A DNA stretch of 7,426 nucleotides from Actinomycetes bacterium (GTDB lineage: Bacteria > Actinomycetota > Acidimicrobiia > Acidimicrobiales > UBA8190), in contig JAJZYI010000174.1 in NCBI GenBank assembly GCA_021798135.1, positions 1-7,426 on the forward strand, read 5' to 3'. This document shows positions 1 to 6,216 of this stretch, piece by piece; the first letter of the stretch is position 1, and every line of letters begins with the position of its first letter. Position numbers and translations under genes: made by a program. Under the pieces are notes generated by a model, which did not search any database, had not been told where the DNA came from, and worked only from the letters and a program-made list of their open reading frames with translations.

Positions 1-2
1 GG

Positions 3-1505
3 GGCGGCACCGGCAGCACGGGCACCACCGGCACCACGGGCGGCTCCGGTTCCGGCTCGGGCGCCTGCGGCGGCACCGGCACCCTGTCAGGGCCCCTCCA
101 GAACGCCTCCTACTGGCTGGCCGCCAAGGACGGCGGGGTCTTCGCCTTCGGAGGACTGCCCTTCTACGGTTCGATGGGCGGCAAGCCCCTGAACGAGCCG
201 GTCGTCGGCATCACCCCGGCGCTCGGCGGCACCGGGTACTGGGAGGTCGCCTCCGACGGCGGCATCTTCGCCTTCCACGCACCGTTCTACGGCTCCATGG
301 GCGGCCAACACCTGAACAAGCCGGTGGTCGGCATGGCCACCGACCCGGCCACGGGCGGCTACTGGATGGTCGCGTCCGACGGCGGCATCTTCTCCTTCGA
401 CGCACCGTTCTACGGCTCCATGGGCGGCCAGCACCTGAACAGCCCGATCGTGGGCATGGCCGTCACCCCGGACGGGGGCGGCTACTGGCTCGTGGCGGCC
501 GACGGCGGGATCTTCTCCTTCGGCGACGCGACGTTCCACGGCTCGATGGGCGGCCAGCCCCTGGCCAGCCCGATCATCGGCATGGCCGCCGCACCCGACG
601 GGGGCTACTGGCTGGCGGCCGCCAACGGCACCGTCTACGCCTTCGGCGCGCCGTTCGAGGGCTCGCTCGCCGGCGACCCCCTGACGTTCCCCATCGTGGC
701 GATCGCCGGCAACGGCGAGACCAGCACGGGCTACTGGCTCACCAACGCCAACGGCGCCATCTCGGCGTTCGGCGACGCCGGCAACTTCGGCTCCGCCCCT
801 CAGCACCTCAACTCGCCCATCGTCGGCATCGCGGACGGGCCCGGCACCGGTGCCGTGACCAACACCGTCGTCCCTTCCGGCTCGTTCGGCTACGACGTGT
901 CGAACTACCAGTGCTCGACCCCGCTGCCCTCGGGCCACACCATCGGCATCGTGGAGGCGACCGGCTGGCCCAAGTCGGACCCCAACCCCTGCCTCACCCG
1001 CGAGGCGACGTGGGCCGGCGGCGGCCTGGAGCTGTACGCCTTCCTGGCCGACGGCAGCAGCACCACCGACCAGCCCGGCTGCAACGCCGACCCGCAGTGC
1101 AACTTCGGGTTCGAGGCCGCCGCGTACGCGTACGACTACGTCAGGTCCCAGGGCGTCAACCCGGACGTCACGTGGTGGCTCGACGTGGAGCCGATCAACT
1201 GGTCCACGGACACCGCTGCCAACGCCCAGGTCGTGGCGGGAGCGCTGCTGGAGCTGCGCGGGCTGGGCATCAACACCGTGGGCGTCTACACGTCGCCGCT
1301 CACCTGGGCGAAGATCGTCGGCACCTACCAGCCACCGGTGCCGGTCTGGCTCGCCTGGTACACGAACCAGCCGAGCCAGAACTGCACGACCGGCTTCGCC
1401 TACGCGGCCCAGAACGGCGACGCGCTCCCCACCGGCGGCATCCTCATGACGCAGTACACCGACAGCGCCGGCAGCTCAGGCGTCGACGGCGACTACGCCT
1501 GCTGA
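3..1505 (+). CDS. Secreted propeller-like repeat protein with C-terminal GH25 lysozyme-like domain (5' partial)
   Basis: The frame is open from the window edge, so the start and any signal peptide are missing; 500 residues are visible, ending at TGA 1503-1505. Numbering from the first visible codon, residues 1-30 are a Gly/Thr/Ser linker. Residues 37-284 are six repeats of about 41 residues with the pattern GYWLVASDGGIFSF..PFYGSMGG..LN.PIVGMA. Residues about 295-500 resemble glycoside hydrolase family 25. They start with YDVSNYQ (D298), carry WWLDVEP (D394, E396) and VGVYTSP, and end with MTQYTD...GVDGDYAC. D298, D394 and E396 match the catalytic acids of GH25 muramidases, which cut peptidoglycan glycan strands. 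Six cysteines in this domain fit an exported, disulfide-bonded protein. The repeats are common in actinobacterial exported proteins and may bind wall polymers or form a propeller; that role is inferred. The GH25 fold is fairly sure, but lysozyme activity is not proven. A Rv2525c-like (DUF1906) hydrolase-like domain is the alternative. Confidence 0.85.
   Translation, partial: GGTGSTGTTGTTGGSGSGSGACGGTGTLSGPLQNASYWLAAKDGGVFAFGGLPFYGSMGGKPLNEPVVGITPALGGTGYWEVASDGGIFAFHAPFYGSMGGQHLNKPVVGMATDPATGGYWMVASDGGIFSFDAPFYGSMGGQHLNSPIVGMAVTPDGGGYWLVAADGGIFSFGDATFHGSMGGQPLASPIIGMAAAPDGGYWLAAANGTVYAFGAPFEGSLAGDPLTFPIVAIAGNGETSTGYWLTNANGAISAFGDAGNFGSAPQHLNSPIVGIADGPGTGAVTNTVVPSGSFGYDVSNYQCSTPLPSGHTIGIVEATGWPKSDPNPCLTREATWAGGGLELYAFLADGSSTTDQPGCNADPQCNFGFEAAAYAYDYVRSQGVNPDVTWWLDVEPINWSTDTAANAQVVAGALLELRGLGINTVGVYTSPLTWAKIVGTYQPPVPVWLAWYTNQPSQNCTTGFAYAAQNGDALPTGGILMTQYTDSAGSSGVDGDYAC
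111..854 (+). repeat. Six in-frame protein-coding repeats, 123-126 bp each
   Basis: The Tyr-Trp pair that opens each unit falls at 111, 237, 360, 483, 606 and 732, so the spacing is 126, 123, 123, 123 and 126 bp. The second and third units are nearly identical at DNA level: 255-317 and 378-440 differ at only 3 of 63 positions. The last two units have diverged most: they have lost DGGIF, and the final one has also lost the PFYGSMGG core. The unit length and the alternating aromatic/Gly pattern suit a four-stranded beta-propeller blade, but that structure is inferred. Confidence 0.9.
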
Positions 1506-1550
1506 CCCAGCCGGCGAGGGCTCCCACGCCCGGCGCCTCGACCGCAGCCC

Positions 1551-1572
1551 GGGCCGGCCGGCCTGCCGGCCC
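1551..1572. terminator. GC-rich hairpin, candidate terminator for converging genes
   Basis: GGGCCGGC at 1551-1558 pairs perfectly with GCCGGCCC at 1565-1572 across a 6-nt loop. It lies 46 bp after the stop of the + strand gene and 51 bp beyond the stop of the - strand cluster, so it could act in both directions. No T-tract follows on either strand. In high-GC actinobacteria, U-less hairpins are often proposed as terminators, so the call is tentative. Confidence 0.35.
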
Positions 1573-1580
1573 TGACCCGG

Positions 1581-1602
1581 CCCGCCGCCCGGCGCCGGCG
1601 GG
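1581..1602. terminator. Second GC-rich hairpin in the convergent intergenic region
   Basis: CCCGCCG at 1581-1587 pairs with CGGCGGG at 1596-1602 over an 8-nt loop. It starts 8 bp after the first hairpin and lies 17 bp past the stop codon of the - strand phosphatase gene, a typical terminator distance. There is no T-tract. In DNA this rich in G+C, 7-bp stems arise easily by chance, so confidence is low. Confidence 0.28.
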
Positions 1603-1619
1603 TGCCGCGCCGCTGGGCG

Positions 1620-2306
1620 TCAGTCGCCCACGGCCACCAGATGGGCGGCGTCGTTGTACCGGACGAGCCGCCAGCCACCGGCCGAGCGCTCCCACTCGGT
1701 CATCGACGCGTGCGCGGTGCGCAGCTGCAGCCGGGGGCGCGACACCCCGAGCCACGACACGAGCGTCGCCTCGACGACCCCGGCGTGGCACGCGACGACG
1801 ACGGTCTCGCCGGGGTGGTCGGCCGCGACGGCGGCGACGCCCGCAGCGGCACGCGCCACGAACGCCGACCAGCTCTCGCCCCCCGGTGCCAGCGGCGTGG
1901 ACGGGTCCGCGTCCCAGTCGGGCTCGCCGAAGCGGCCGACGGCGTCCCTCCACGCCAGCCCGTCGCTCTGCCCGGGGTGCAGCTCGCACAGCGAGCACCG
2001 GCGCCGCACGGCGAGGGCGCCCGTCCCGACCGAGGGTCCGAGCAGCCGTGCCGTCTCGACGGCCCGGGGCAGCACGCTGGCGTACAGGGCGGTGGCGCCC
2101 CGCAGCTCGCCCGTCTCCGCCAGGCGCGCGGCGAGCGCGCCGACCTGCTCGCGGCCCCGGTCCGTGAGACCGGTGCAGCCGACCGGCCCCCCGACCACGC
2201 CGTTCACGTTGCAGGCAGCCTCCCCGTGGCGGACGAGGACCACGCGCGTGGCGCCCGGCTCGACCGGGGGCACGGTCCGCACCGACCGGGGCACGCCGGT
2301 GCTCAT
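1620..2306 (-). CDS. Histidine phosphatase superfamily protein (phosphoglycerate-mutase-like)
   Basis: This is a 228-residue cytoplasmic protein of the branch-1 histidine phosphatase superfamily, a usual length for GpmB/CobC-type members. The phosphoacceptor motif VRHGEA is at residues 25-30, with R26 and H27. The second arginine is in VLPRAVETA (R81), the likely proton donor is E109 in CELHPGQSDGL, and the second histidine is H174 in CHAGVVEA. All core catalytic residues are therefore present. The substrate cannot be deduced: phosphosugars, phosphoglycerate derivatives or nucleotides are all possible. The ATG at 2306 overlaps the stop of the upstream VWA gene as ATGA. I see no strong Shine-Dalgarno, so translation is probably coupled. 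The reading frame stays open upstream, but that part lies antiparallel in register to the well-supported VWA gene and has no family motifs. From memory, Mycobacterium tuberculosis carries a phosphatase of this family (Rv2419c, GpgP) in the same neighbourhood; orthology is not established here. Confidence 0.9.
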   Translation of the reverse strand: MSTGVPRSVRTVPPVEPGATRVVLVRHGEAACNVNGVVGGPVGCTGLTDRGREQVGALAARLAETGELRGATALYASVLPRAVETARLLGPSVGTGALAVRRRCSLCELHPGQSDGLAWRDAVGRFGEPDWDADPSTPLAPGGESWSAFVARAAAGVAAVAADHPGETVVVACHAGVVEATLVSWLGVSRPRLQLRTAHASMTEWERSAGGWRLVRYNDAAHLVAVGD

Positions 2307-3736
2307 GCCAGCTGGCCCACGAACTGCTCGAGCTGGCGGAGGTTGCGGACCTCGACGACGTCGTCGCAGTGCGCGCCGTACACGTCCACGATGGAGTCGC
2401 CGCTGCCCCAGTACGAGCGGGGCTCGGGGTTGAGCCAGTACAGGTGCCGCGCCCGCTGGCCGATCTCCTGCAGCACCCAGGCCTGCGGGGCGTGGTAGTT
2501 GTTGCGGGCGTCGCCCAGGACCAGCACGCTGGTGCGGTGGGTGATGGCGTCGCCCCACCGCTCCCAGAACACGCCCAGCGCATGGCCGTAGTCCGAGTGG
2601 CCGTCCACCCACACCACGTCGGCCTCCGTGTTGACGCGGTGCACGGCCTCGGCCACGTCGTCGGCCCGGTCGAAGATCCCGGTCACCTCGTCGATGCCGT
2701 CGATGAAGACGAAGCTCCTGACCTTCGAGAACTGGTCGCTCAGGGCGTGGACGAGGTGCAGGGTGAAGCGGGCGAACGACGCCACCGACCCGGAGATGTC
2801 GGCGATCACGACCAGCTCGGGCTTCGCCGGGTGCGGCGGGCGGAACCGCAGCTCGGCGGGGACGCCGCCGGTCGACAGGGAGTGGCGGAGCGTGGACCTG
2901 AAGTCGAGCGGCCCGGTGCGGCCGCGGCGGCGCCTGCGGGCCAGGCGGACGGCGAGCTTGCGGCTGAGCGGGCGGATCGCCCGCTGCAGGGCACGCAGCT
3001 CGTCGCGCGTCGCGTGCATGAACTCGATCTCGTCGGGCAGCGGCGCCCGCAGCGACCGGGCCAGCGCCTGGGCACCGCGGTCGGCCACCAGCCGGCGGCG
3101 GATCTCGTCCTCCACCGCTGCGCGCAGCCGGGCGAGGCGCTGGCGCATCTCGTCGCGCACCAGCCGCTCCTCCAGCGGGGACAGGGCAGCCCCGGGAGCG
3201 CCTTCCCGCGCCGCCTGGACCAGACGGCCGAGCATCCCGTCGACGTCGAGCTGGCGCAGCGTCCGGTACAGGTAGTAGGTGCCGCCGACGGGCCGGCCCG
3301 GCTCCATCCCGGCGAACCGGCCGACCGCCATGCGGGCGAGCGCGACCATGCGGGCGTCGTCCCCCGCCAGCAGGGCCCGGTACAGCTGCTCGGCCAGGTC
3401 CTCGCCCGACACCGTCCCGCCGCCGCCGCCGTCGCCCGGCGACGCACCGTCGGGCTGGACCTCGCCGGCGGTGGCGCCGCCCCCGGGAGCTCCGGGCTCG
3501 TCGCCCATGGCGTCCCCGCCGCCGCGGCGCGCGAAGTAGACCTCGAACGCCGTCTCGAAGGCCTTCCAGTGGTCGGCCGACTTCACCAGCGTGGCGGCCA
3601 GCGCGTACTTGAGCGCCTGGCGGTCCTCGACCGGCACGTGGTGCACCGCCGCCGCGGCGTCGATCGACTCCGTGAGCGACACCGGCAGGCCCGCCGCGCG
3701 CAGCTCCTCGACGAAGCCGGTCAGCAGCTCGAGCAT
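2303..3736 (-). CDS. CoxE-like von Willebrand factor A domain protein
   Basis: This 477-residue protein has the layout of CoxE-type VWA proteins. An N-terminal helical part (1-70) contains ALKYALAATLVKS. A Gly/Pro-rich linker (about 72-110) is partly encoded by a short CCG run. A charged helical middle part (about 112-275) follows, then a C-terminal VWA domain (about 305-477). The MIDAS metal-binding motif is DISGS (D313, S315, S317). GHSDYGHAL (379-387) probably supplies the second MIDAS element through S381, and D409 in LGDARNNY is the likely third. VWA partners of MoxR ATPases act as adaptors that bind clients through a metal ion; CoxE with CoxD matures the CO dehydrogenase active site in Oligotropha. 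No such client is present here, so the substrate is unknown. ATG 3736 is 17 bp after the ATPase stop and is the nearest in-frame start. No good ribosome-binding site is visible. The stop overlaps the next gene as ATGA. Confidence 0.9.
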   Translation of the reverse strand: MLELLTGFVEELRAAGLPVSLTESIDAAAAVHHVPVEDRQALKYALAATLVKSADHWKAFETAFEVYFARRGGGDAMGDEPGAPGGGATAGEVQPDGASPGDGGGGGTVSGEDLAEQLYRALLAGDDARMVALARMAVGRFAGMEPGRPVGGTYYLYRTLRQLDVDGMLGRLVQAAREGAPGAALSPLEERLVRDEMRQRLARLRAAVEDEIRRRLVADRGAQALARSLRAPLPDEIEFMHATRDELRALQRAIRPLSRKLAVRLARRRRRGRTGPLDFRSTLRHSLSTGGVPAELRFRPPHPAKPELVVIADISGSVASFARFTLHLVHALSDQFSKVRSFVFIDGIDEVTGIFDRADDVAEAVHRVNTEADVVWVDGHSDYGHALGVFWERWGDAITHRTSVLVLGDARNNYHAPQAWVLQEIGQRARHLYWLNPEPRSYWGSGDSIVDVYGAHCDDVVEVRNLRQLEQFVGQLA

Positions 3737-3753
3737 CGCCTTGCAGCCACCGC

Positions 3754-4869
3754 CTAGCCGCGGTCCGTCCCCGCCGTCTCGAGCTCCTTGGCTGCCCGCT
3801 CGAGGTCGGTGCGGTACTTGAGCAGGACGTTGAGCGTCGACGTGGCGGTCGCGGCGTCGACCTGCTCGATCCCCAGCAGGACGAGGGTCCGCGCCCAGTC
3901 GAGGGTCTCGGAGACCGACGGCGGCTTCTTCAGCTCCAGCGACCGCAGGGAGCGCACGATCCGGGCCACCTGGTCGGCGAGCTCCTCGCCGATCCCGGGC
4001 ACCCGGCTGGCGACGATGGCGCGCTCGCGGTCGAGGTCGGGGTAGTCGAGGTGGAGGTACAGGCAGCGCCGCTTGAGGGCCTCGGAGAGCTCGCGGGTGT
4101 TGTTGGACGTGAGGAACACGAGCGGGACCCGCTGGGCCCGCACGGTGCCGAGCTCGGGGATCGACACCTGGTACTCCGACAGGATCTCGAGCAGCAGCGC
4201 CTCGGTCTCGAGCTCCACGCGGTCGACCTCGTCGATCAGCAGCACCACCGGGTCGGTGCTGCGGATGGCCTGCAGCAGCGGCCGCTCGAGCAGGAAGTCC
4301 TCCGAGAAGATGTCCTCCTCCACGTCCCGCCACGTGAGGGCCCCGGCGCCACCGCGTGCCGAGGCACCGGCCGCGGGCGTCCCGGACGCGGTGCCGCCTG
4401 GCGCCGCACCCGGCGCGGTGCCGCCTGGCGCCGCACCCGGCGCGGTGCCGTCTGGCGCCGCACCCGCGTCGAGCACCTGCTGGGCCTGGATCCGCAGCAG
4501 CTGCTTGCGGTAGTTCCACTCGTAGAGCGCCTTGGACTCGTCCAGGCCCTCGTAGCACTGGAGCCGGACGAGCCGGCTGCCGGTGACCCGGGCCACGGAC
4601 TTCGCCAGCTCGGTCTTGCCCGTCCCGGCAGGCCCCTCCACGAGCACCGGCTTGGCCAGCCGGTCGGCCAGGTGGACCACGCTGGCGATGGCCTCGTCGG
4701 CCAGGTAGCCGCCGGCCGCCAGGCGCCGGCGCACGTCGTCGACACCGTCGAAGCGCGCCGGGCCGGGGTCCGGGAAGCCGAGCGCGCCCGGGCCGGCCAC
4801 CGCTGCCGGCCCGCCGGGACCGTCCGGTGCCGCACCCGCCGCCGCGCCCCCCGGGGACGGCCCGCTCAC
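3754..4869 (-). CDS. MoxR/CoxD-type AAA+ ATPase
   Basis: This 371-residue ATPase has Walker A GPAGTGKT (79-86), Walker B VVLLIDEVDR (D213, E214), a sensor-1 region LTSNNTREL (N256) and arginines ALKRRC (R267/R268) in the finger position. CYEGLDESKALYEWNY (105-120) and EDIFSEDFLLERPLLQAI (185-202) are typical of CoxD-type MoxR proteins. MoxR ATPases form hexameric rings and remodel client proteins with a VWA partner, which is the next gene. The GTG start at 4869 overlaps the proA stop as GTGA and has AGGTG 5 nt upstream. A later GTG at 4800 would remove a 23-residue Ala/Gly/Pro tail and cannot be excluded. The odd feature is an Ala/Gly/Pro/Thr insert at residues about 134-178. It lies between Walker A and Walker B and is encoded partly by a 27-bp tandem repeat. 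The family call is secure; the client is unknown. Confidence 0.92.
   Translation of the reverse strand: MSGPSPGGAAAGAAPDGPGGPAAVAGPGALGFPDPGPARFDGVDDVRRRLAAGGYLADEAIASVVHLADRLAKPVLVEGPAGTGKTELAKSVARVTGSRLVRLQCYEGLDESKALYEWNYRKQLLRIQAQQVLDAGAAPDGTAPGAAPGGTAPGAAPGGTASGTPAAGASARGGAGALTWRDVEEDIFSEDFLLERPLLQAIRSTDPVVLLIDEVDRVELETEALLLEILSEYQVSIPELGTVRAQRVPLVFLTSNNTRELSEALKRRCLYLHLDYPDLDRERAIVASRVPGIGEELADQVARIVRSLRSLELKKPPSVSETLDWARTLVLLGIEQVDAATATSTLNVLLKYRTDLERAAKELETAGTDRG
4388..4468 (-). repeat. 27-bp x3 tandem repeat inside the MoxR-type ATPase gene
   Basis: Units lie at 4388-4414, 4415-4441 and 4442-4468. The first two are identical. The third has a C-to-T change at its tenth base and a different last three bases. 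Read on the - strand, each unit encodes nine residues of the form PGAAPGGTA, with D or S replacements at the array edges. The unit is a multiple of three, so gain or loss of copies would keep the frame. The array forms the core of a low-complexity insert in the AAA+ domain. Confidence 0.95.
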
Positions 4870-6107
4870 GACCGCACCTGCCCGTCCCCGCGCACGACGT
4901 ACTTCACCGACGTGAGGGCCCGCAGGCCCATCGGCCCGCGCGCGTGGAGCTTCTGCGTGGAGATGCCGATCTCGGCGCCGAGGCCCAGCTCGCCGCCGTC
5001 CACGAAGCGGGTGGAGGCGTTCACCAGCACGGCGGCCGCGTCGACCTCCTCCACGAACCGCTCGGCCGCCCGCAGGTCGCCAGTGACGATGGCCTCGGAG
5101 TGGCCGCTGCCGTAGCGGGCGATGTGGTCGACGGCTGCGCCGAGGTCGTCGACGACCGCCACGGACAGCTTCAGGTCGAGGAACTCCGTGGCGAAGTCCT
5201 CCTCGGTGGCCTCCCCCATGCCCGGCACGAGCGACCGGGCGCGGGCGTCGCCCACCAGCGCCACCCCGGCCAGCGCCTCGGCGGCGCGCGGCAGCAGCTC
5301 CGCCGCCACGTCCCGGTGGACGAGCAGCGACTCGGCCGCGTTGCACACACTGGGCCGCTGAGTCTTGGCGTTGACGATGATGGCCACGGCCATGTCGAGA
5401 TCGGCGGCGGCGTCGACGTACACGTGGCAGTTGCCGTCCCCGTCGATCACCGTCGGCACGGTGGCGTTGGCCCGGACCGACTCGATGAGCGACGGGCCGC
5501 CCCGGGGGATGAGGCAGTCCAGCGCCGGGAGCTGCATGAAGGCGACGGCGCCGTCCCTGCTGGTGTCCTCGACGAGCTGGACGGCGTCCTCCGGCAGCCC
5601 GGCGCCGGCCATCGCCTTGCGCAGCAGCGCGACGACGGCCCGGTTGGAGGACAGGGCGGTGGACGACCCCCGCAGGATCGTGGCGTTGCCCGACTTCAGG
5701 CAGAGCGCGGCGGCATCGCTGGTGACGTTGGGGCGGTTCTCGTAGATGATGCCGACGACGCCGAGCGGCACCCGGACCTGCGCGACGCGCAGCCCGTTCG
5801 GGCGCACCCAGCCCGCCACGACCTCGCCCACCGGGTCCTCGAGCGCGGCGACGGCCCGCAGCCCGTCGGCCATGGCGGCCACCCGGGGTCCGTCGAGGCG
5901 CAGGCGGTCCAGGGCGGTGGCCGCCATGCCCTGCGCCTCGCCGGCCCGGACGTCCGCGTCGTTGGCCGCCAGCAGCTCGTCCGCACGCGACGCCAGGAGG
6001 TCGGCGGCCGCGTGCAGGGCGGCGTCCTTCGCACCCGTCCGCGTCGTCGCGAGCACGCGAGCGGCCGCCGTGGCGCGGCGCCCCAGGCGCTCCAGGTCGG
6101 CATCCAT
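4866..6107 (-). CDS. proA: Gamma-glutamyl phosphate reductase (glutamate-5-semialdehyde dehydrogenase)
   Basis: ProA reduces gamma-glutamyl phosphate with NADPH to glutamate-5-semialdehyde, which cyclises to pyrroline-5-carboxylate, the second step of proline synthesis in the cytoplasm. The 413 residues match the family length (417 in E. coli) and align along the whole protein. Landmarks are VPLGVVGIIYENRPNVT (113-129), CLKSGNATILRG (136-147), LIPRGG (199-204), the catalytic cysteine C255 in AKTQRPSVCNAAE, the family signature HIARYGSGHSEAI (328-340) and the C-terminal NASTRF...STQKLHARGPMGL. ATG 6107 gives the expected short N-terminus (MDADLERLGRRA); no strong Shine-Dalgarno precedes it. 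It lies 109 bp after the proB stop and overlaps the ATPase gene by 4 bp, placing it inside one operon. No key residue is missing. Confidence 0.97.
   Translation of the reverse strand: MDADLERLGRRATAAARVLATTRTGAKDAALHAAADLLASRADELLAANDADVRAGEAQGMAATALDRLRLDGPRVAAMADGLRAVAALEDPVGEVVAGWVRPNGLRVAQVRVPLGVVGIIYENRPNVTSDAAALCLKSGNATILRGSSTALSSNRAVVALLRKAMAGAGLPEDAVQLVEDTSRDGAVAFMQLPALDCLIPRGGPSLIESVRANATVPTVIDGDGNCHVYVDAAADLDMAVAIIVNAKTQRPSVCNAAESLLVHRDVAAELLPRAAEALAGVALVGDARARSLVPGMGEATEEDFATEFLDLKLSVAVVDDLGAAVDHIARYGSGHSEAIVTGDLRAAERFVEEVDAAAVLVNASTRFVDGGELGLGAEIGISTQKLHARGPMGLRALTSVKYVVRGDGQVRS
4875..4879 (-). promoter_or_regulatory. Ribosome-binding site for the MoxR-type ATPase
   Basis: Read on the - strand, AGGTG lies 5 nt before the GTG at 4869, inside the last codons of proA. 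It supports 4869 over the downstream GTG at 4800 as the start and fits coupled translation with proA. Confidence 0.5.
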
Positions 6108-6160
6108 GCTGCCAGGGTACCGTCCCGGCCGCGCGGCGCACGCCGGCGGCGACGGCGCAC

Positions 6161-6208
6161 GCGGGCGGCCACAGCGGCCACGGTGCGGGCGGCCACAGCG
6201 GCGCGGGC
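6161..6208 (-). repeat. 24-bp direct repeat in the proB-proA spacer
   Basis: A 17-bp core (GCGGGCGGCCACAGCGG on the + strand) occurs at 6161-6177 and 6185-6201, an offset of 24 bp. A third, truncated GCGGGCGGC follows at 6202. It fills much of the 109-bp non-coding spacer (6108-6216) between the two proline genes. I see no promoter or clear terminator there. A regulatory role is possible but unsupported; slippage in GC-rich DNA is enough to explain it. Confidence 0.8.
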
Positions 6209-6216
6209 GGCGGCGT

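Noticed and set aside
87..938. Long - strand open frame of 283 codons opposite the repeat region
   Set aside because: It is antisense to the clear repeat protein. Its own periodicity (AVERCVEGEDAAVG-type units) merely mirrors the + strand repeats, and it has no family features.
911..2167. + strand open frame crossing from the GH25 domain into the phosphatase gene
   Set aside because: It is an Arg/Pro/Ala-rich out-of-frame reading of two well-supported genes on opposite strands.
2369..3757. + strand open frame of 462 codons
   Set aside because: It is antisense to the VWA gene, whose MIDAS motif and family layout are clear. The shadow has no recognisable motif.
4388..4468. Frameshift or assembly error in the ATPase gene
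   Set aside because: The units are multiples of three, the frame is kept, and conserved family sequence resumes directly after the insert.
3737..4558. Upstream extension of the VWA gene frame
   Set aside because: The extension overlaps the ATPase gene in another frame, is compositionally odd and begins well before the natural start ATG 3736, which follows the ATPase stop by 17 bp.
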